A stretch of 64,000 bases of DNA from Ruminococcus sp. (GTDB lineage Bacteria; Bacillota; Clostridia; Oscillospirales; Ruminococcaceae), in NCBI RefSeq assembly GCF_019423705.1, contig NZ_JAHZAX010000003.1:190182-254181 (forward strand), read 5' to 3'. Position 1 is the first letter of the stretch, and each line of letters opens with the position of its first letter. Shown piece after piece: positions 38,547-46,931 of the stretch. The position numbers were made by a program, and so were the translations under genes. The notes under the pieces were generated by a model. It worked only from the letters and a program-made list of their open reading frames with translations. It did no database searches and was not told where the DNA came from.

Positions 38547-40661
38547 TTAATACTTATCGTTCTCGTCGAAATTTGTGAACTTATCGTCGCTGACCTCTTC
38601 GTCAACGTCGGTGGTTGAAACAGTTGAAGGAACTGCTCCCTCTTCCGGCTCATCGTCGATATACGAATATCTCGAAGTCTGCGAATTTTCTTTTCTTTCG
38701 CTTTCATCGCTGAGCTTGAACCTTGCGATCATATTCTTGAGTATGAGCGACTGGCTTGAAAGCTCTTCACTTGCGGAAGCTGAGCCGACAGCCGTTGAAG
38801 TATTGGCGGAAACAACGGCGGATATCTGATCGACGCCTGTGTTTACCTGAACGATAGCTTCTGTCTGCGCTTCGGAAGCTTCGGAAATATTCTTTACAAG
38901 GTCCTTGATCGTGTTGGACTTTTCAACGATCTCGTTAAGTGAATCGGCGGTCTCTTCTGCGATCTGCGAACCCTTTGAAACTGCGGCAGCCTGATTTTCG
39001 ATAAGTGAAGCGGTCTGCTTTGCAGCCTCTGCGGAACGTGAAGCAAGTCGTCTGACTTCATCAGCGACAACGCCGAAGCCCTTTGATCCCTCTCTTGCGG
39101 CCTCGACTGCAGCATTAAGAGCAAGGATATTTGTCTGGAATGCGATTTCGTCGATGACCTTGATGATCTTTGAGATCTCGCTTGAAGCCGTGTTGATAGC
39201 GTTCATTGCGTTGAGCATTTTGCTCATATCTGTGTTGCAGTTATCAACGGCTTCTGTATTCTGTGAAACGATATTGTAAGCGTTTTTAGCGTCGGCAGAA
39301 TTTTGTGTTATCTGCTTTGAAACGTCATTGAGGGTAGCGGAAAGCTGCTCGATAGCGGAAGCCTGCTGAGTTGAACCCTGTGAAACGGACTGTGCGATAT
39401 TTGATACCTGAACAGCACCCGAGTTCACCTGCTCGGCTGAAAGGTTGATAGAAGCGAAGGTATCAGAGAGCGAATCGAGAATTTCGTTGAAGGTGCTCTT
39501 GATCTTATAGAAATCGCCCTTGAAAGTGCCTTCCATTCTGTGACAGAGGTTGCCCTCAGATATCTGAGTGAGCGCAACTGTGATAAGGTTTATATACTGT
39601 CTCAGACAAACGATAGTCTCTTCAAGAGAATTTGAAAGCACGCCCAGCTCGTCCTTTGAATACCAAACGTCAACAGGGTCGGTAAGATTGCCCTGCGCAA
39701 GGGAACGTAGGCGATTTGTTGTTGAGATGATAGGCTTTGTGATCCTCTTTGCGAAAATGAGAGAGAACAGAACTGTCAGCGCCATAAGAACAACGCCGAG
39801 GATAATGATATTTGTAAGCGCCTTTGTGCTTGCGGAAGTAAAGTCCGCAACGTCTGTTACCATTATAACTGTGCCGTCGAAATACTGTGAAGTATAATAT
39901 CCAACGATATATTCCTCGCCCTTGATATTATATTCCGTTGTGCCGCTGTCATTCTTGACAAGCTTTGTTACAGTATCGGAAAATTCCTTGTAATCCGAAT
40001 CAGAATCGCCGATCTTTATAACGTTCTCGCCGTCGATGACCTTGTCCATATCCTTATGTATGAGCACGTCGCCCTGCTGGTCGATAAGGTAAACATAGCC
40101 CGACTGACCGAAAGCGTACTCATTGAGCAGGACGCTTAACATTGTGGCGTCGATAGTAACAGCGCCCACAAGCTTTTCGCCCTTTTCATTTTCGCCGGAA
40201 GCAAGTATGGTAAAATAAACTGTGCTGTTGAAGTTATAAAGGGACGTGATATAAGCAGAAGATTGTTCAGCGGCAGACTTGACGTGCTTTATTTCGACAG
40301 AAGAAGCAATTGATCTGCTGTCCGAATCAATAACGATACCGTCAGCATCGAACAGCGTGAAGTTCAGATAGCTGCCTGCGTTATCGGAAAAATTCTGCTT
40401 CATAAGCATAAGTCTTTCCTTATCGTTATCGGCACTTTTAAAAGGCTCAGACTGAGTTGTGGCGGTCAGATTGCCCACATATGTAGTAATAGTCGAGTCA
40501 AAATTCTTTGCCGCTTGGACAGCCAGCGGTTCAACTGTGCTCTTTAATGTATCTCTTGCAGAGCTGTTTATAAAATACACGGAAACACCGCCCAGCAAGC
40601 AGGTGATGACCAGCGCTATCGCCAGCATAGCTATAAGCAGCTTTGAGCGCAAAGTTTTCAT
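38547..40661 (-). CDS. Methyl-accepting chemotaxis protein (dCache type)
   Basis: The 704-residue receptor has a first membrane segment at about 7-30, an extracytoplasmic dCache-like ligand domain (about 35-275), a second membrane segment (about 280-303) and a HAMP domain. The long signalling coiled coil ends in the conserved hairpin tip (IDEIAFQTNILALNAAVEAARE). An acidic tail lacks the pentapeptide tether. Small ligands such as amino acids are common for dCache. It is a single gene with its own promoter. The CheY-CheX genes at 4.6 kb are the only other chemotaxis genes here. Confidence 0.93.
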   Translation of the reverse strand: MKTLRSKLLIAMLAIALVITCLLGGVSVYFINSSARDTLKSTVEPLAVQAAKNFDSTITTYVGNLTATTQSEPFKSADNDKERLMLMKQNFSDNAGSYLNFTLFDADGIVIDSDSRSIASSVEIKHVKSAAEQSSAYITSLYNFNSTVYFTILASGENEKGEKLVGAVTIDATMLSVLLNEYAFGQSGYVYLIDQQGDVLIHKDMDKVIDGENVIKIGDSDSDYKEFSDTVTKLVKNDSGTTEYNIKGEEYIVGYYTSQYFDGTVIMVTDVADFTSASTKALTNIIILGVVLMALTVLFSLIFAKRITKPIISTTNRLRSLAQGNLTDPVDVWYSKDELGVLSNSLEETIVCLRQYINLITVALTQISEGNLCHRMEGTFKGDFYKIKSTFNEILDSLSDTFASINLSAEQVNSGAVQVSNIAQSVSQGSTQQASAIEQLSATLNDVSKQITQNSADAKNAYNIVSQNTEAVDNCNTDMSKMLNAMNAINTASSEISKIIKVIDEIAFQTNILALNAAVEAAREGSKGFGVVADEVRRLASRSAEAAKQTASLIENQAAAVSKGSQIAEETADSLNEIVEKSNTIKDLVKNISEASEAQTEAIVQVNTGVDQISAVVSANTSTAVGSASASEELSSQSLILKNMIARFKLSDESERKENSQTSRYSYIDDEPEEGAVPSTVSTTDVDEEVSDDKFTNFDENDKY

Positions 40662-40697
40662 ATATTTATCCCCCTCAAAATAAATTAAACTACAATT

Positions 40698-40726
40698 ATT
40701 ATATCACATTTGCACAATAATTTCAA
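40698..40726 (-). promoter_or_regulatory. Promoter of the chemoreceptor gene
   Basis: On the minus strand, TTGAAA (40721-40726), 17 bases, TATAAT (40698-40703). Confidence 0.75.
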
Positions 40727-40805
40727 GTACCCGCCCTGCACATTTTGTTAATTTACAATGTAATTATCAAATAAAAATCCGAATAGTATTTATCGGGGGT
40801 GTATT

Positions 40806-41675
40806 ATGATGTTTATAAGCTTGCGGCTAAGAAAGTCCGTTATGATACTTCTTGCGCTGGTCATTGCAGCGGCGGTAGTCTTTGGCTTTTCCGCACAGGC
40901 ACAGGAAAACGACGAAAAAAAAGAGGGCGTTGCCGTCCCAATAATAATGTATCACAGCATACTTAAAGACGAAGCAAGGACAGGCGAATATGTCATCACG
41001 CCTATCGAGCTTGAAAAGGATATGCTATGGCTGAAAAACAACGGCTACACTCCTGTTTTTGTCAACGATCTTATACGCTATGTGAAATATGATGGGGAGC
41101 TACCAGAAAAGCCTGTTGTGCTGACCTTTGACGACGGCACATACAATTACAAGGAATATCTTCTTCCGCTTTTAAAGAAATACGATTTCAAAGCGACTGT
41201 ATCCATAGTTGGTTCATACACGGATATCGCCTGCGAGGAAGCCCAGCCAAACCCTGCTTATTCTTACCTCGACTGGCAGGACGTAACAGAGCTGCGAAAC
41301 AGCGGCCTTGTGGAGATATGCAATCACTCCTACGATATGCACAACCTTGGCGAACGCCGTGGCGTTATGCAGCTTGAAAACGAGACCTACGAAAAATACC
41401 GCAAGGTCTTTCTCCGAGACACCACCAAGCTTCAAGACCTCTGCGACGAGCATTGTGGCTTCCAGCCAAATGTTTACACTTATCCCTTCGGCATAAACTG
41501 CGAAAGCTCTCGCCGCCTTGTAAAAAATATGGGCTTTGAGGCAAGCCTAGGCGTTGAGGGCAAGATGAACTACATCGTAAAAGGCGATGAAAGCTGCCTT
41601 TTTGATCTTAATAGGTATAATCGGTCAGGGATGGAGAATACAAACCAGTTTATGTCTTTTTTAACTCGGGATTAA
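40806..41675 (+). CDS. Polysaccharide deacetylase family protein
   Basis: The 289-residue protein has an N-terminal signal or anchor segment (about 12-32), motif 1 TFDDG at 107-111 and motif 2 NHSYDMH (zinc-binding His pair) near 173. These are the features of carbohydrate esterase family 4, which deacetylates peptidoglycan or other N-acetylated sugars outside the membrane. The start follows GGGGGTG. A terminator lies downstream at 41724. The exact substrate is not evident. Confidence 0.9.
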   Translation: MMFISLRLRKSVMILLALVIAAAVVFGFSAQAQENDEKKEGVAVPIIMYHSILKDEARTGEYVITPIELEKDMLWLKNNGYTPVFVNDLIRYVKYDGELPEKPVVLTFDDGTYNYKEYLLPLLKKYDFKATVSIVGSYTDIACEEAQPNPAYSYLDWQDVTELRNSGLVEICNHSYDMHNLGERRGVMQLENETYEKYRKVFLRDTTKLQDLCDEHCGFQPNVYTYPFGINCESSRRLVKNMGFEASLGVEGKMNYIVKGDESCLFDLNRYNRSGMENTNQFMSFLTRD

Positions 41676-41679
41676 CTGG

Positions 41680-41716
41680 ACTTCGGGCAGGTTACTTTGT
41701 AGCCTGAGGAGCGGAC
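41680..41716. repeat. Second copy of the ACTTCGGGC repeat
   Basis: This stretch aligns with 34179-34214, sharing ACTTCGGGC, ACTTTGTAGCC and AGCGGA blocks. Here the full inverted repeat is not preserved. Confidence 0.6.
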
Positions 41717-41723
41717 AGACTTT

Positions 41724-41768
41724 AAACCGTACACAGCGTTAAGCCGTACTGTGTGCGGTTTGTTTTTT
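41724..41768 (+). terminator. Terminator of the deacetylase gene
   Basis: AAACCGTACACAG (41724-41736) pairs with CTGTGTGCGGTTT (41749-41761), followed by a T run. Confidence 0.85.
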
Positions 41769-41779
41769 ATCGACATATA

Positions 41780-41808
41780 TTGACAAGAGAACAAAAGTAT
41801 GCTAGAAT
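41780..41808 (+). promoter_or_regulatory. Promoter of the interrupted holin-like toxin
   Basis: TTGACA (41780-41785), 17 bases, TAGAAT (41803-41808), in the same position as in the intact copy. Confidence 0.8.
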
Positions 41809-41877
41809 ATGCGTAGGGCATACTGCAACGACGGTAGGCGGTTTAAATCTTCCTCCAGTTTTGGAGGTGAGCAAGAT

Positions 41878-41931
41878 ATGAGCGTGATGGAAGTACTTAC
41901 GTTACTGTCTTTACCGTTCTTAGGGAACTAA
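41878..41931 (+). pseudogene. Fst-like toxin gene truncated by element insertion
   Basis: The first ten codons (MSVMEVLTLL) and about 70 bases of leader, including the hairpin over the ribosome-binding site, match the intact toxin at 37.1-37.25 kb. Identity stops at position 41907; the frame then runs into element DNA and ends after seven unrelated codons. The lost membrane segment and the antitoxin RNA should lie at the far end of the element, outside the window. Confidence 0.85.
41891..41915. other. Left attachment junction of the element (attL)
   Basis: Comparison with the intact toxin copy places the chromosomal match up to AAGTACTTACGTTACTG ending at 41907. The serine recombinase stop codon is only 21 bases further on. 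The core dinucleotide is not resolved because the other end is outside the window. Confidence 0.75.
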
Positions 41932-43529
41932 TCAAAGTTTTCTAAATCAATAACACCGACACCAACAAAGTAGACATCAACGTTATAGTTTCTATTTTTC
42001 CGTGTACCAATGCCTTCATAGACTTTGATACGCTCCTCTAAGCTATGCAGAACGTCATAGTTAAGCGTTTCCACACACTCATATTTTGCTACGATTGAGA
42101 AAAAGTGATTTACATCACTACTCGATTTTTTTATTTTTACGGCTTCTTCGTTTAATTCAATCCTTTGGGATTTCAATGAATTTTGCGTTTTTGCATTTTC
42201 TTCCGAAAGCAGAACAAATACTTCTTGACTTACATTCCCTTTGAGTTTATCCATATACAACAAGCTCAACGTGTTTTGTAATTCATCAAGTTCAAGGTTT
42301 AATGCGGAAAGTTCTTTCTCAATCTGAGCAAGGCGTTTAGCGTTGCTGCTGATGATCTGGTTGCTCACGATCGCCTTAAAATGCTCGAAGTCTTTGTTGG
42401 CAAACAATATGACTTTTTTTATTTCGCACAAGACCAATTCAGCAAGCTTGCTTTCTGTGATATAATGCGCTGAACATTCTTTTATCTGCTTTGCGTATCC
42501 GCTGCACAAATAGTGATTATACCGCACATTGTTTCTGCTTCGCCTGATATACATTATTCGTCCGCAGTCTGAGCAGTAAGCAAGACGTTCAAAAAGTGCT
42601 GGTTCGGTAAATCTTGTATGCCGAACTTTTTTATCTCGGATTTCTTTAGCTTTCTTGAAAGTTTCACGATCAATAATCGCTTCGTGAGTGTTAGGAAATA
42701 TCTTGTAATCTTCCTTATCTTTCCGAGTTATCTTCTTGGACTTGTAGAACTTCTTTTCAGTTTTGAAATTCACGGTGTCACCGCAATATTCCTGATGATC
42801 AAGGATCTCGCTTACTGTCGCTGTTGTCCATAGACAAGGTTCTAGTTCAGCATATGAACCCTTGCGAATATCTCCACGATACGCTCTGGGCGATAAAACT
42901 TTGTTTGCAAAAAGATAATTTGCAATGTACTGCACGCCCTTGTTTTCGTAGGCAAATAGTCGAAAAATCAGTCTTACGTTTTCAGCCGCCGGTTCGTCTA
43001 CAATCCATTGCTTTTGCTCGTCTTTTTTGTATCCATAGATTGGATTCGGGCTAAGTCGTTTTCCTGCGTTGCCTTTGCTCTGAATCACAGCTTTTTGTTT
43101 CTTTGAAATATCCCTTGCATACCAGTCATTCATTAGGTTGTGAAACGGAAGAAAATCCATTCCCATACCTTCCTTGGAATTAACGTTGTCCGTAACAGCT
43201 ATAAACTCAACTTCGTACTGTGCAAATACAATTTCTGTGTAGTATCCGGACATAACATAATCACGTCCGAAACGGGAAAGGTCTTTCACAATAACTGTGC
43301 TTACCAATCTGTTCTGTATGTCATCAAGCATTGAACGAAAACCAGCTCTTTCAAACGTCGTTCCACTCACACCATCATCGACATAGTACTTGCAATTCAT
43401 AAAGCCGTTTTTGTTCGCATATTCTGAAAGAATTGCTTTCTGATTTTTGATACTATTACTCTCACCATTTAATTCATCATCTTGACTTAGTCTGCAATAG
43501 AGAGCCGTTATTTTTTCTGCTGTTTGCAC
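41928..43529 (-). CDS. Large serine recombinase (integrase)
   Basis: This 533-residue enzyme catalyses integration and excision. The N-terminal resolvase domain has ALYCRLSQDD with nucleophile Ser15 and the VKDLSRFGRDYV motif. A recombinase domain, a zinc ribbon (CSDCGRIMYI...CSGYAKQIKEC), a coiled coil and a C-terminal segment like DUF4368 follow. I chose the GTG at 43529 because AAGGAGG lies upstream; earlier codons do not match the family. The stop is 21 bases from the inferred crossover, the usual arrangement for elements that use this enzyme. Confidence 0.92.
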   Translation of the reverse strand: MQTAEKITALYCRLSQDDELNGESNSIKNQKAILSEYANKNGFMNCKYYVDDGVSGTTFERAGFRSMLDDIQNRLVSTVIVKDLSRFGRDYVMSGYYTEIVFAQYEVEFIAVTDNVNSKEGMGMDFLPFHNLMNDWYARDISKKQKAVIQSKGNAGKRLSPNPIYGYKKDEQKQWIVDEPAAENVRLIFRLFAYENKGVQYIANYLFANKVLSPRAYRGDIRKGSYAELEPCLWTTATVSEILDHQEYCGDTVNFKTEKKFYKSKKITRKDKEDYKIFPNTHEAIIDRETFKKAKEIRDKKVRHTRFTEPALFERLAYCSDCGRIMYIRRSRNNVRYNHYLCSGYAKQIKECSAHYITESKLAELVLCEIKKVILFANKDFEHFKAIVSNQIISSNAKRLAQIEKELSALNLELDELQNTLSLLYMDKLKGNVSQEVFVLLSEENAKTQNSLKSQRIELNEEAVKIKKSSSDVNHFFSIVAKYECVETLNYDVLHSLEERIKVYEGIGTRKNRNYNVDVYFVGVGVIDLENFD

Positions 43530-43584
43530 GATATTTTTCCTCCTTACTTTCTCTGCAAACAGGCTATGATAATCAACTGTATTT

Positions 43585-43613
43585 ATTATACCACAAACGC
43601 TATTCACTTTCAA
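43585..43613 (-). promoter_or_regulatory. Promoter of the serine recombinase
   Basis: On the minus strand, TTGAAA (43608-43613), 17 bases, TATAAT (43585-43590). Confidence 0.75.
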
Positions 43614-43807
43614 GCTTTAATGCACTAAAATCTCGTGCGACAGCAAAAAAATTTTCAGATGTTCTTCAATATTTTTTTGTCAAGTTGCTTTTTTGGAATT
43701 ATTTCGATAAGTTCCTCTATAAGTAATACCGAGATTTTTCGCCATAATGCAACCAAAACAGGATTATTTTTGACAAATTCCGCAACTTTTGTAGACTTGC
43801 ACAAAAG

Positions 43808-44215
43808 TCACTTTCCTAGCCTGTGCAGTTTGACAAGAGTTTGAAGCATATCAAGGCACTTATTAATTCTCTTTCTGCAAGCCTGTCTGCTTATCCCGTG
43901 TTTTCTCCCGATTTCTGTAAGAGTAACCCCTTCTTCAAGATAATATTCGACAACAAGTCTGTGTCCGGCTGGATCAATAAGCCGCAAGTCCTCCAAAGCT
44001 TCATAAAGAGCTTGGCAGGACTTTTTTGTTTCTTCGCTCTGCTTCCAGCTCATATAGGCTGCATATGATAGCCCCCAGTCGCAGTCAGAACCACAACTAC
44101 AGATATTGTTACGCCGCCTAAGCTCCGCTTCACGTTCACGCTCATAGCGTTCACGCCTTTTCATAATCTTGACCCATCGACTAATATCATCGGAATAATC
44201 TTTATCAGTCTGCAT
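43808..44215 (-). CDS. Sigma-70 region 4-like DNA-binding protein of mobile elements
   Basis: This 135-residue protein has a charged N-terminal helix, a CxC (CSCGSDCDWG) element, and a C-terminal helix-turn-helix (GVTLTEIGRKHGISRQACRKRI). Similar proteins are regulators in Clostridial conjugative elements. The start ATG at 44215 and its GGAGG site both lie within a perfect 11-bp inverted repeat (44210-44242), which could control its translation or bind the protein. It sits between the recombinase and the transfer genes, fitting a regulator of excision or transfer. Confidence 0.72.
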   Translation of the reverse strand: MQTDKDYSDDISRWVKIMKRRERYEREREAELRRRNNICSCGSDCDWGLSYAAYMSWKQSEETKKSCQALYEALEDLRLIDPAGHRLVVEYYLEEGVTLTEIGRKHGISRQACRKRINKCLDMLQTLVKLHRLGK

Positions 44216-44242
44216 AATTCTTCTTACCTCCGAATTATGCAG
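44210..44242 (-). promoter_or_regulatory. Inverted repeat covering the start and ribosome-binding site
   Basis: Arms CTGCATAATTC (44210-44220) and GAATTATGCAG (44232-44242) enclose GGAGG in an 11-base loop, with the ATG in one arm. Confidence 0.7.
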
Positions 44243-44266
44243 GCTGGCTAATTTAATTCTAATGCG

Positions 44267-44295
44267 ATTATACCACATTTTTTCAGTAAGTACAA
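44267..44295 (-). promoter_or_regulatory. Promoter of the sigma-like regulator
   Basis: On the minus strand, TTGTAC (44290-44295), 17 bases, TATAAT (44267-44272). Confidence 0.65.
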
Positions 44296-44481
44296 TGATT
44301 TTACAAAATGCAGTTGTTAATTTTCTGTAAACTATCATAAAAGTACAAAACTTTGGTTGCGTTTTACGATTTTTCATCGGCTATAAATAATAGAGGGACA
44401 TTTTGTATACCTAGACTTGTAAAACAGATAAAATAATTTCGATAACCGAAATTAAAAAAAGGCTGTAAGCCTGAAATTTCA

Positions 44482-44590
44482 AAACCGCCCGTTTAGGGTG
44501 GTTTCAAAAACAGCAAGCACCGACATTTGTGCCACAAATGTCTGAATTTCCAAAAATTCAGCTTGTTAGGGAGAACCCTAAGACCCCGAC
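44482..44590 (+). other. Candidate origin of transfer (oriT)
   Basis: Four inverted repeats are packed into about 100 bases just upstream of mobC. They are AAACCGCCC/GGGTGGTTT (44482-44504), GACATTTGTG/CACAAATGTC (44522-44542), CTGAATTT/AAATTCAG (44542-44561) and TTAGGG/CCCTAA (44566-44581), the last followed by GACCCCGAC. Stacked hairpins next to mobC-relaxase genes are typical of MOBP oriT regions. The nick site is probably near the last repeat, by inference. Confidence 0.6.
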
Positions 44591-44721
44591 AATGTTCAGA
44601 AAAATATCTAATTGAAAAATTAATATTTCTATGAACAAAGAATTTACGGCAAAGCCGAAAAAAGAATACAATGCTAAAGCAATAAAATGTGTATTTTTTA
44701 TTAAGCGAGGTAAAAAAGCAA

Positions 44722-45060
44722 ATGGATAATAGCAGAAATAATATTGTTAAATTCCGAGTTGACGATGTGGAATTGGAAGTTTTAATTACTAAAATTAAAC
44801 TTGCGAAGTGTAAAAGTATGAGCGACTATCTTCGCCGAATATCGCTAGGCGGAAGAATTGTAAATGTTGATACAAGTGAATTTACCGAAATGAAAAAGGT
44901 GATGAAAAATGCTGCGGATAACATCAATCAGATCGCAAAACTAGCAAATTCTCAGAAGTCGATTTATATAGATGATATTGAAGAAATACAGAGAAAGGTT
45001 GATGAGATATGGCAACAACAAGCATACATTCTATCTCTACTACGCAAGTTAGAGCGTTAG
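44722..45060 (+). CDS. mobC: Relaxosome accessory protein MobC
   Basis: This 112-residue protein, starting MDNSRNNIVKFRVDD, has a ribbon-helix-helix-like N-terminus and the mobilisation motif (AKCKSMSDYLRRISLGG, then NQIAKLANS). MobC opens DNA at oriT for the relaxase. Its 3' end overlaps the relaxase gene by 52 bases, the usual layout. I chose the ATG at 44722, which fits the family, over one at 44689. Confidence 0.88.
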   Translation: MDNSRNNIVKFRVDDVELEVLITKIKLAKCKSMSDYLRRISLGGRIVNVDTSEFTEMKKVMKNAADNINQIAKLANSQKSIYIDDIEEIQRKVDEIWQQQAYILSLLRKLER

Positions 45061-46406
45061 CGTATATCATAAACGAAAACAAAACGAATGGCGGTATGCT
45101 TGTTGATTCATTTATGTGTTCCCGAAACCCAGATGAAGCCGATAAAGATTTTTCACGCATTCAGAATTACATCGGTACAGGAAGATGTAAGGTGCTTGCC
45201 CAACACATAGTTCAGAGCTTCAAGCCTAATGAAGTCACACCTGAAAAAGCATTTGAGATCGGCAAGGAACTATGCGACAGATTATTGAAAAGTCAGTATC
45301 AATATGTGTTGGCGGTTCATACCGATAAAAAGCATATACATTGCCATATAGTTTTCAATAATACTAACCTTGAAAACGGTAAAAGTTTTGCATATTTAGA
45401 GGACAGGGGCAAAAAGAAATCTTGGGAAACTTTACGAAAAATCAGCGATGAATTGTGTAAGGAAAATGGTTTATCAATAGTGCAAGACCCTGACAAAAAT
45501 AAGGGCAAAAGTTGGTACGAGTGGGACAAAAATAAACAAGGACAATCGTGGAAAACAAAGTTAAAATTTGCACTTGATGAATGTATAATGCAGAGTGCAG
45601 ATTTTGATGAATTTATTCAAAACGCCAAAAACAAAGGCATTGAAGTTACATATAATCCGGAGCATAAAATTGATCTAAAATTCCGTATGCAAGGACAAGA
45701 AAAATGGAGCAGAGCAAAGACACTTGGCTGGTATTATGAAACGCCACAGATCAAAAGGCGTATTGAGCAATACAACTATTTCAAACAAGGTGAATATGGA
45801 CGTCGGCAAAGGACGAAGATCATTGACACATCAAGCGATAAAATCCAGTCAAGTAAAGGGCTTGAGAGGTGGGCAAATATACAGAATATGAAGGAAGCTT
45901 CACGAGTAATCAATATACTTACCAATCAAGGTTTAAGCAGCACCGATGAAATAGAAAACAAGGCTATCTCAAATTTCACAGAAAGAGTGAACTTGGTCAA
46001 TAATCTCAACTCATTGAAGAATAGTATAGACGATATTGATGAGCAAATAAAGAACCTAAGACTTTTCCGGAAGTACAAGCCTATTAACGAGGAATACAAT
46101 TCTCAGAAGTCTGATAGGAAGAAAGCAAAATATGAGGAAACACACAGCCTTGAGCTTAAGAAATTTCACAAGGCTGGACAATATTTGACGGAAAAATTCC
46201 CGGATAAAAAGCTGCCGAAAGAAGAAGTCTTGCAAAAACGTAAGGCGGAATTAATAGAGCAAAGAAATACCGCCAATTCTCTGTATTGCGAAATCAAGGA
46301 AAAGATCAAAGACCTTGACTATGCGAGAACGGCGGTTAATGATTATCTTGAAAATGAACGTGAGAATACTCTCAAACGAGCTAAGAAAAAAGGTGACCTT
46401 GAATAA
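45009..46406 (+). CDS. MOBP-type relaxase
   Basis: The 465-residue protein nicks oriT and leads the strand into the recipient. The N-terminal relaxase domain has the candidate catalytic Tyr in LAYIINENKTNGG and the metal-binding histidines in VHTDKKHIHCHIVFNNTN (about residues 104-122). The C-terminal half is a long charged helical region. It is translated from within mobC. It ends with its stop directly against the stop of a convergent gene. Confidence 0.9.
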   Translation: MATTSIHSISTTQVRALAYIINENKTNGGMLVDSFMCSRNPDEADKDFSRIQNYIGTGRCKVLAQHIVQSFKPNEVTPEKAFEIGKELCDRLLKSQYQYVLAVHTDKKHIHCHIVFNNTNLENGKSFAYLEDRGKKKSWETLRKISDELCKENGLSIVQDPDKNKGKSWYEWDKNKQGQSWKTKLKFALDECIMQSADFDEFIQNAKNKGIEVTYNPEHKIDLKFRMQGQEKWSRAKTLGWYYETPQIKRRIEQYNYFKQGEYGRRQRTKIIDTSSDKIQSSKGLERWANIQNMKEASRVINILTNQGLSSTDEIENKAISNFTERVNLVNNLNSLKNSIDDIDEQIKNLRLFRKYKPINEEYNSQKSDRKKAKYEETHSLELKKFHKAGQYLTEKFPDKKLPKEEVLQKRKAELIEQRNTANSLYCEIKEKIKDLDYARTAVNDYLENERENTLKRAKKKGDLE

Positions 46407-46724
46407 TCAGAATGGTGTTTCATCATCTGATGTTTCTTCTGAATTATTTCTTACATACTCGTCATTGGCTTCAATTTCAGCCATATAGCATTCGATAGCG
46501 TTATTGATAAATTCATTCATACTCATATTTTGTTTTGCAACATATTCTTTAAGTTCTTCACGTTTGCCTTTGGGGACATAAAGGGTAACACGATCATAAT
46601 TTTTGTCACGGTATTTTGTATTTGTCCTTGATCTGACTGTTTGCTTGCAGTCATCGCAAACACCGGACCGATTAACAGCACTTTCATAGTAATTGCCACA
46701 ATTCTTACAGCGGACTGTATACAT
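46407..46724 (-). CDS. Zinc-ribbon plus ribbon-helix-helix regulator with SSB-like tail
   Basis: The 105-residue protein has a four-cysteine ribbon (CKNCG...CDDC) and a ribbon-helix-helix-like region (DRVTLYVPKGKREELKEYV...MSMNEFINNAIE). It should be a small DNA-binding repressor. Its C-terminus ends SDDETPF, which resembles the SSB tip. Its own consensus promoter and a divergent promoter both overlap AATGAC/GTCATT repeats, which are likely operators. It is convergent with the relaxase gene with no gap. Confidence 0.72.
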   Translation of the reverse strand: MYTVRCKNCGNYYESAVNRSGVCDDCKQTVRSRTNTKYRDKNYDRVTLYVPKGKREELKEYVAKQNMSMNEFINNAIECYMAEIEANDEYVRNNSEETSDDETPF

Positions 46725-46778
46725 TAAATCACCTCATATTTTTTTATTTCTACAAGTCGTAAAACAATGACACTACTG

Positions 46779-46807
46779 ATTATATCACAAGAGGTCAAGA
46801 CTGTCAA
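46779..46807 (-). promoter_or_regulatory. Consensus promoter of the zinc-ribbon regulator
   Basis: On the minus strand, TTGACA (46802-46807), 17 bases, TATAAT (46779-46784). ACAATGACA lies just downstream, a possible operator half. Confidence 0.85.
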
Positions 46808-46851
46808 TATAAACGGCATTATTAAATTTCTGTAAACATTATAAATCCCTA

Positions 46852-46880
46852 TTGACAATGCTGTCATTGTGTGATATATT
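46852..46880 (+). promoter_or_regulatory. Divergent promoter of the cargo operon
   Basis: TTGACA (46852-46857), 17 bases, TATATT (46875-46880). The repeats AATGCTGTCATT and AATGACGGCATT lie within and after it (46858-46909), as expected for repressor binding. Confidence 0.82.
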
Positions 46881-46931
46881 TATTATAGTAAAACAATGAC
46901 GGCATTGTTTAAAGAGAAAGGATTGATTGTC

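Noticed and set aside
43635..43844. 69-aa open frame between recombinase and regulator
   Set aside because: No ribosome-binding site; it is Ser/Phe-rich, and its 3' part lies opposite the end of the regulator gene.
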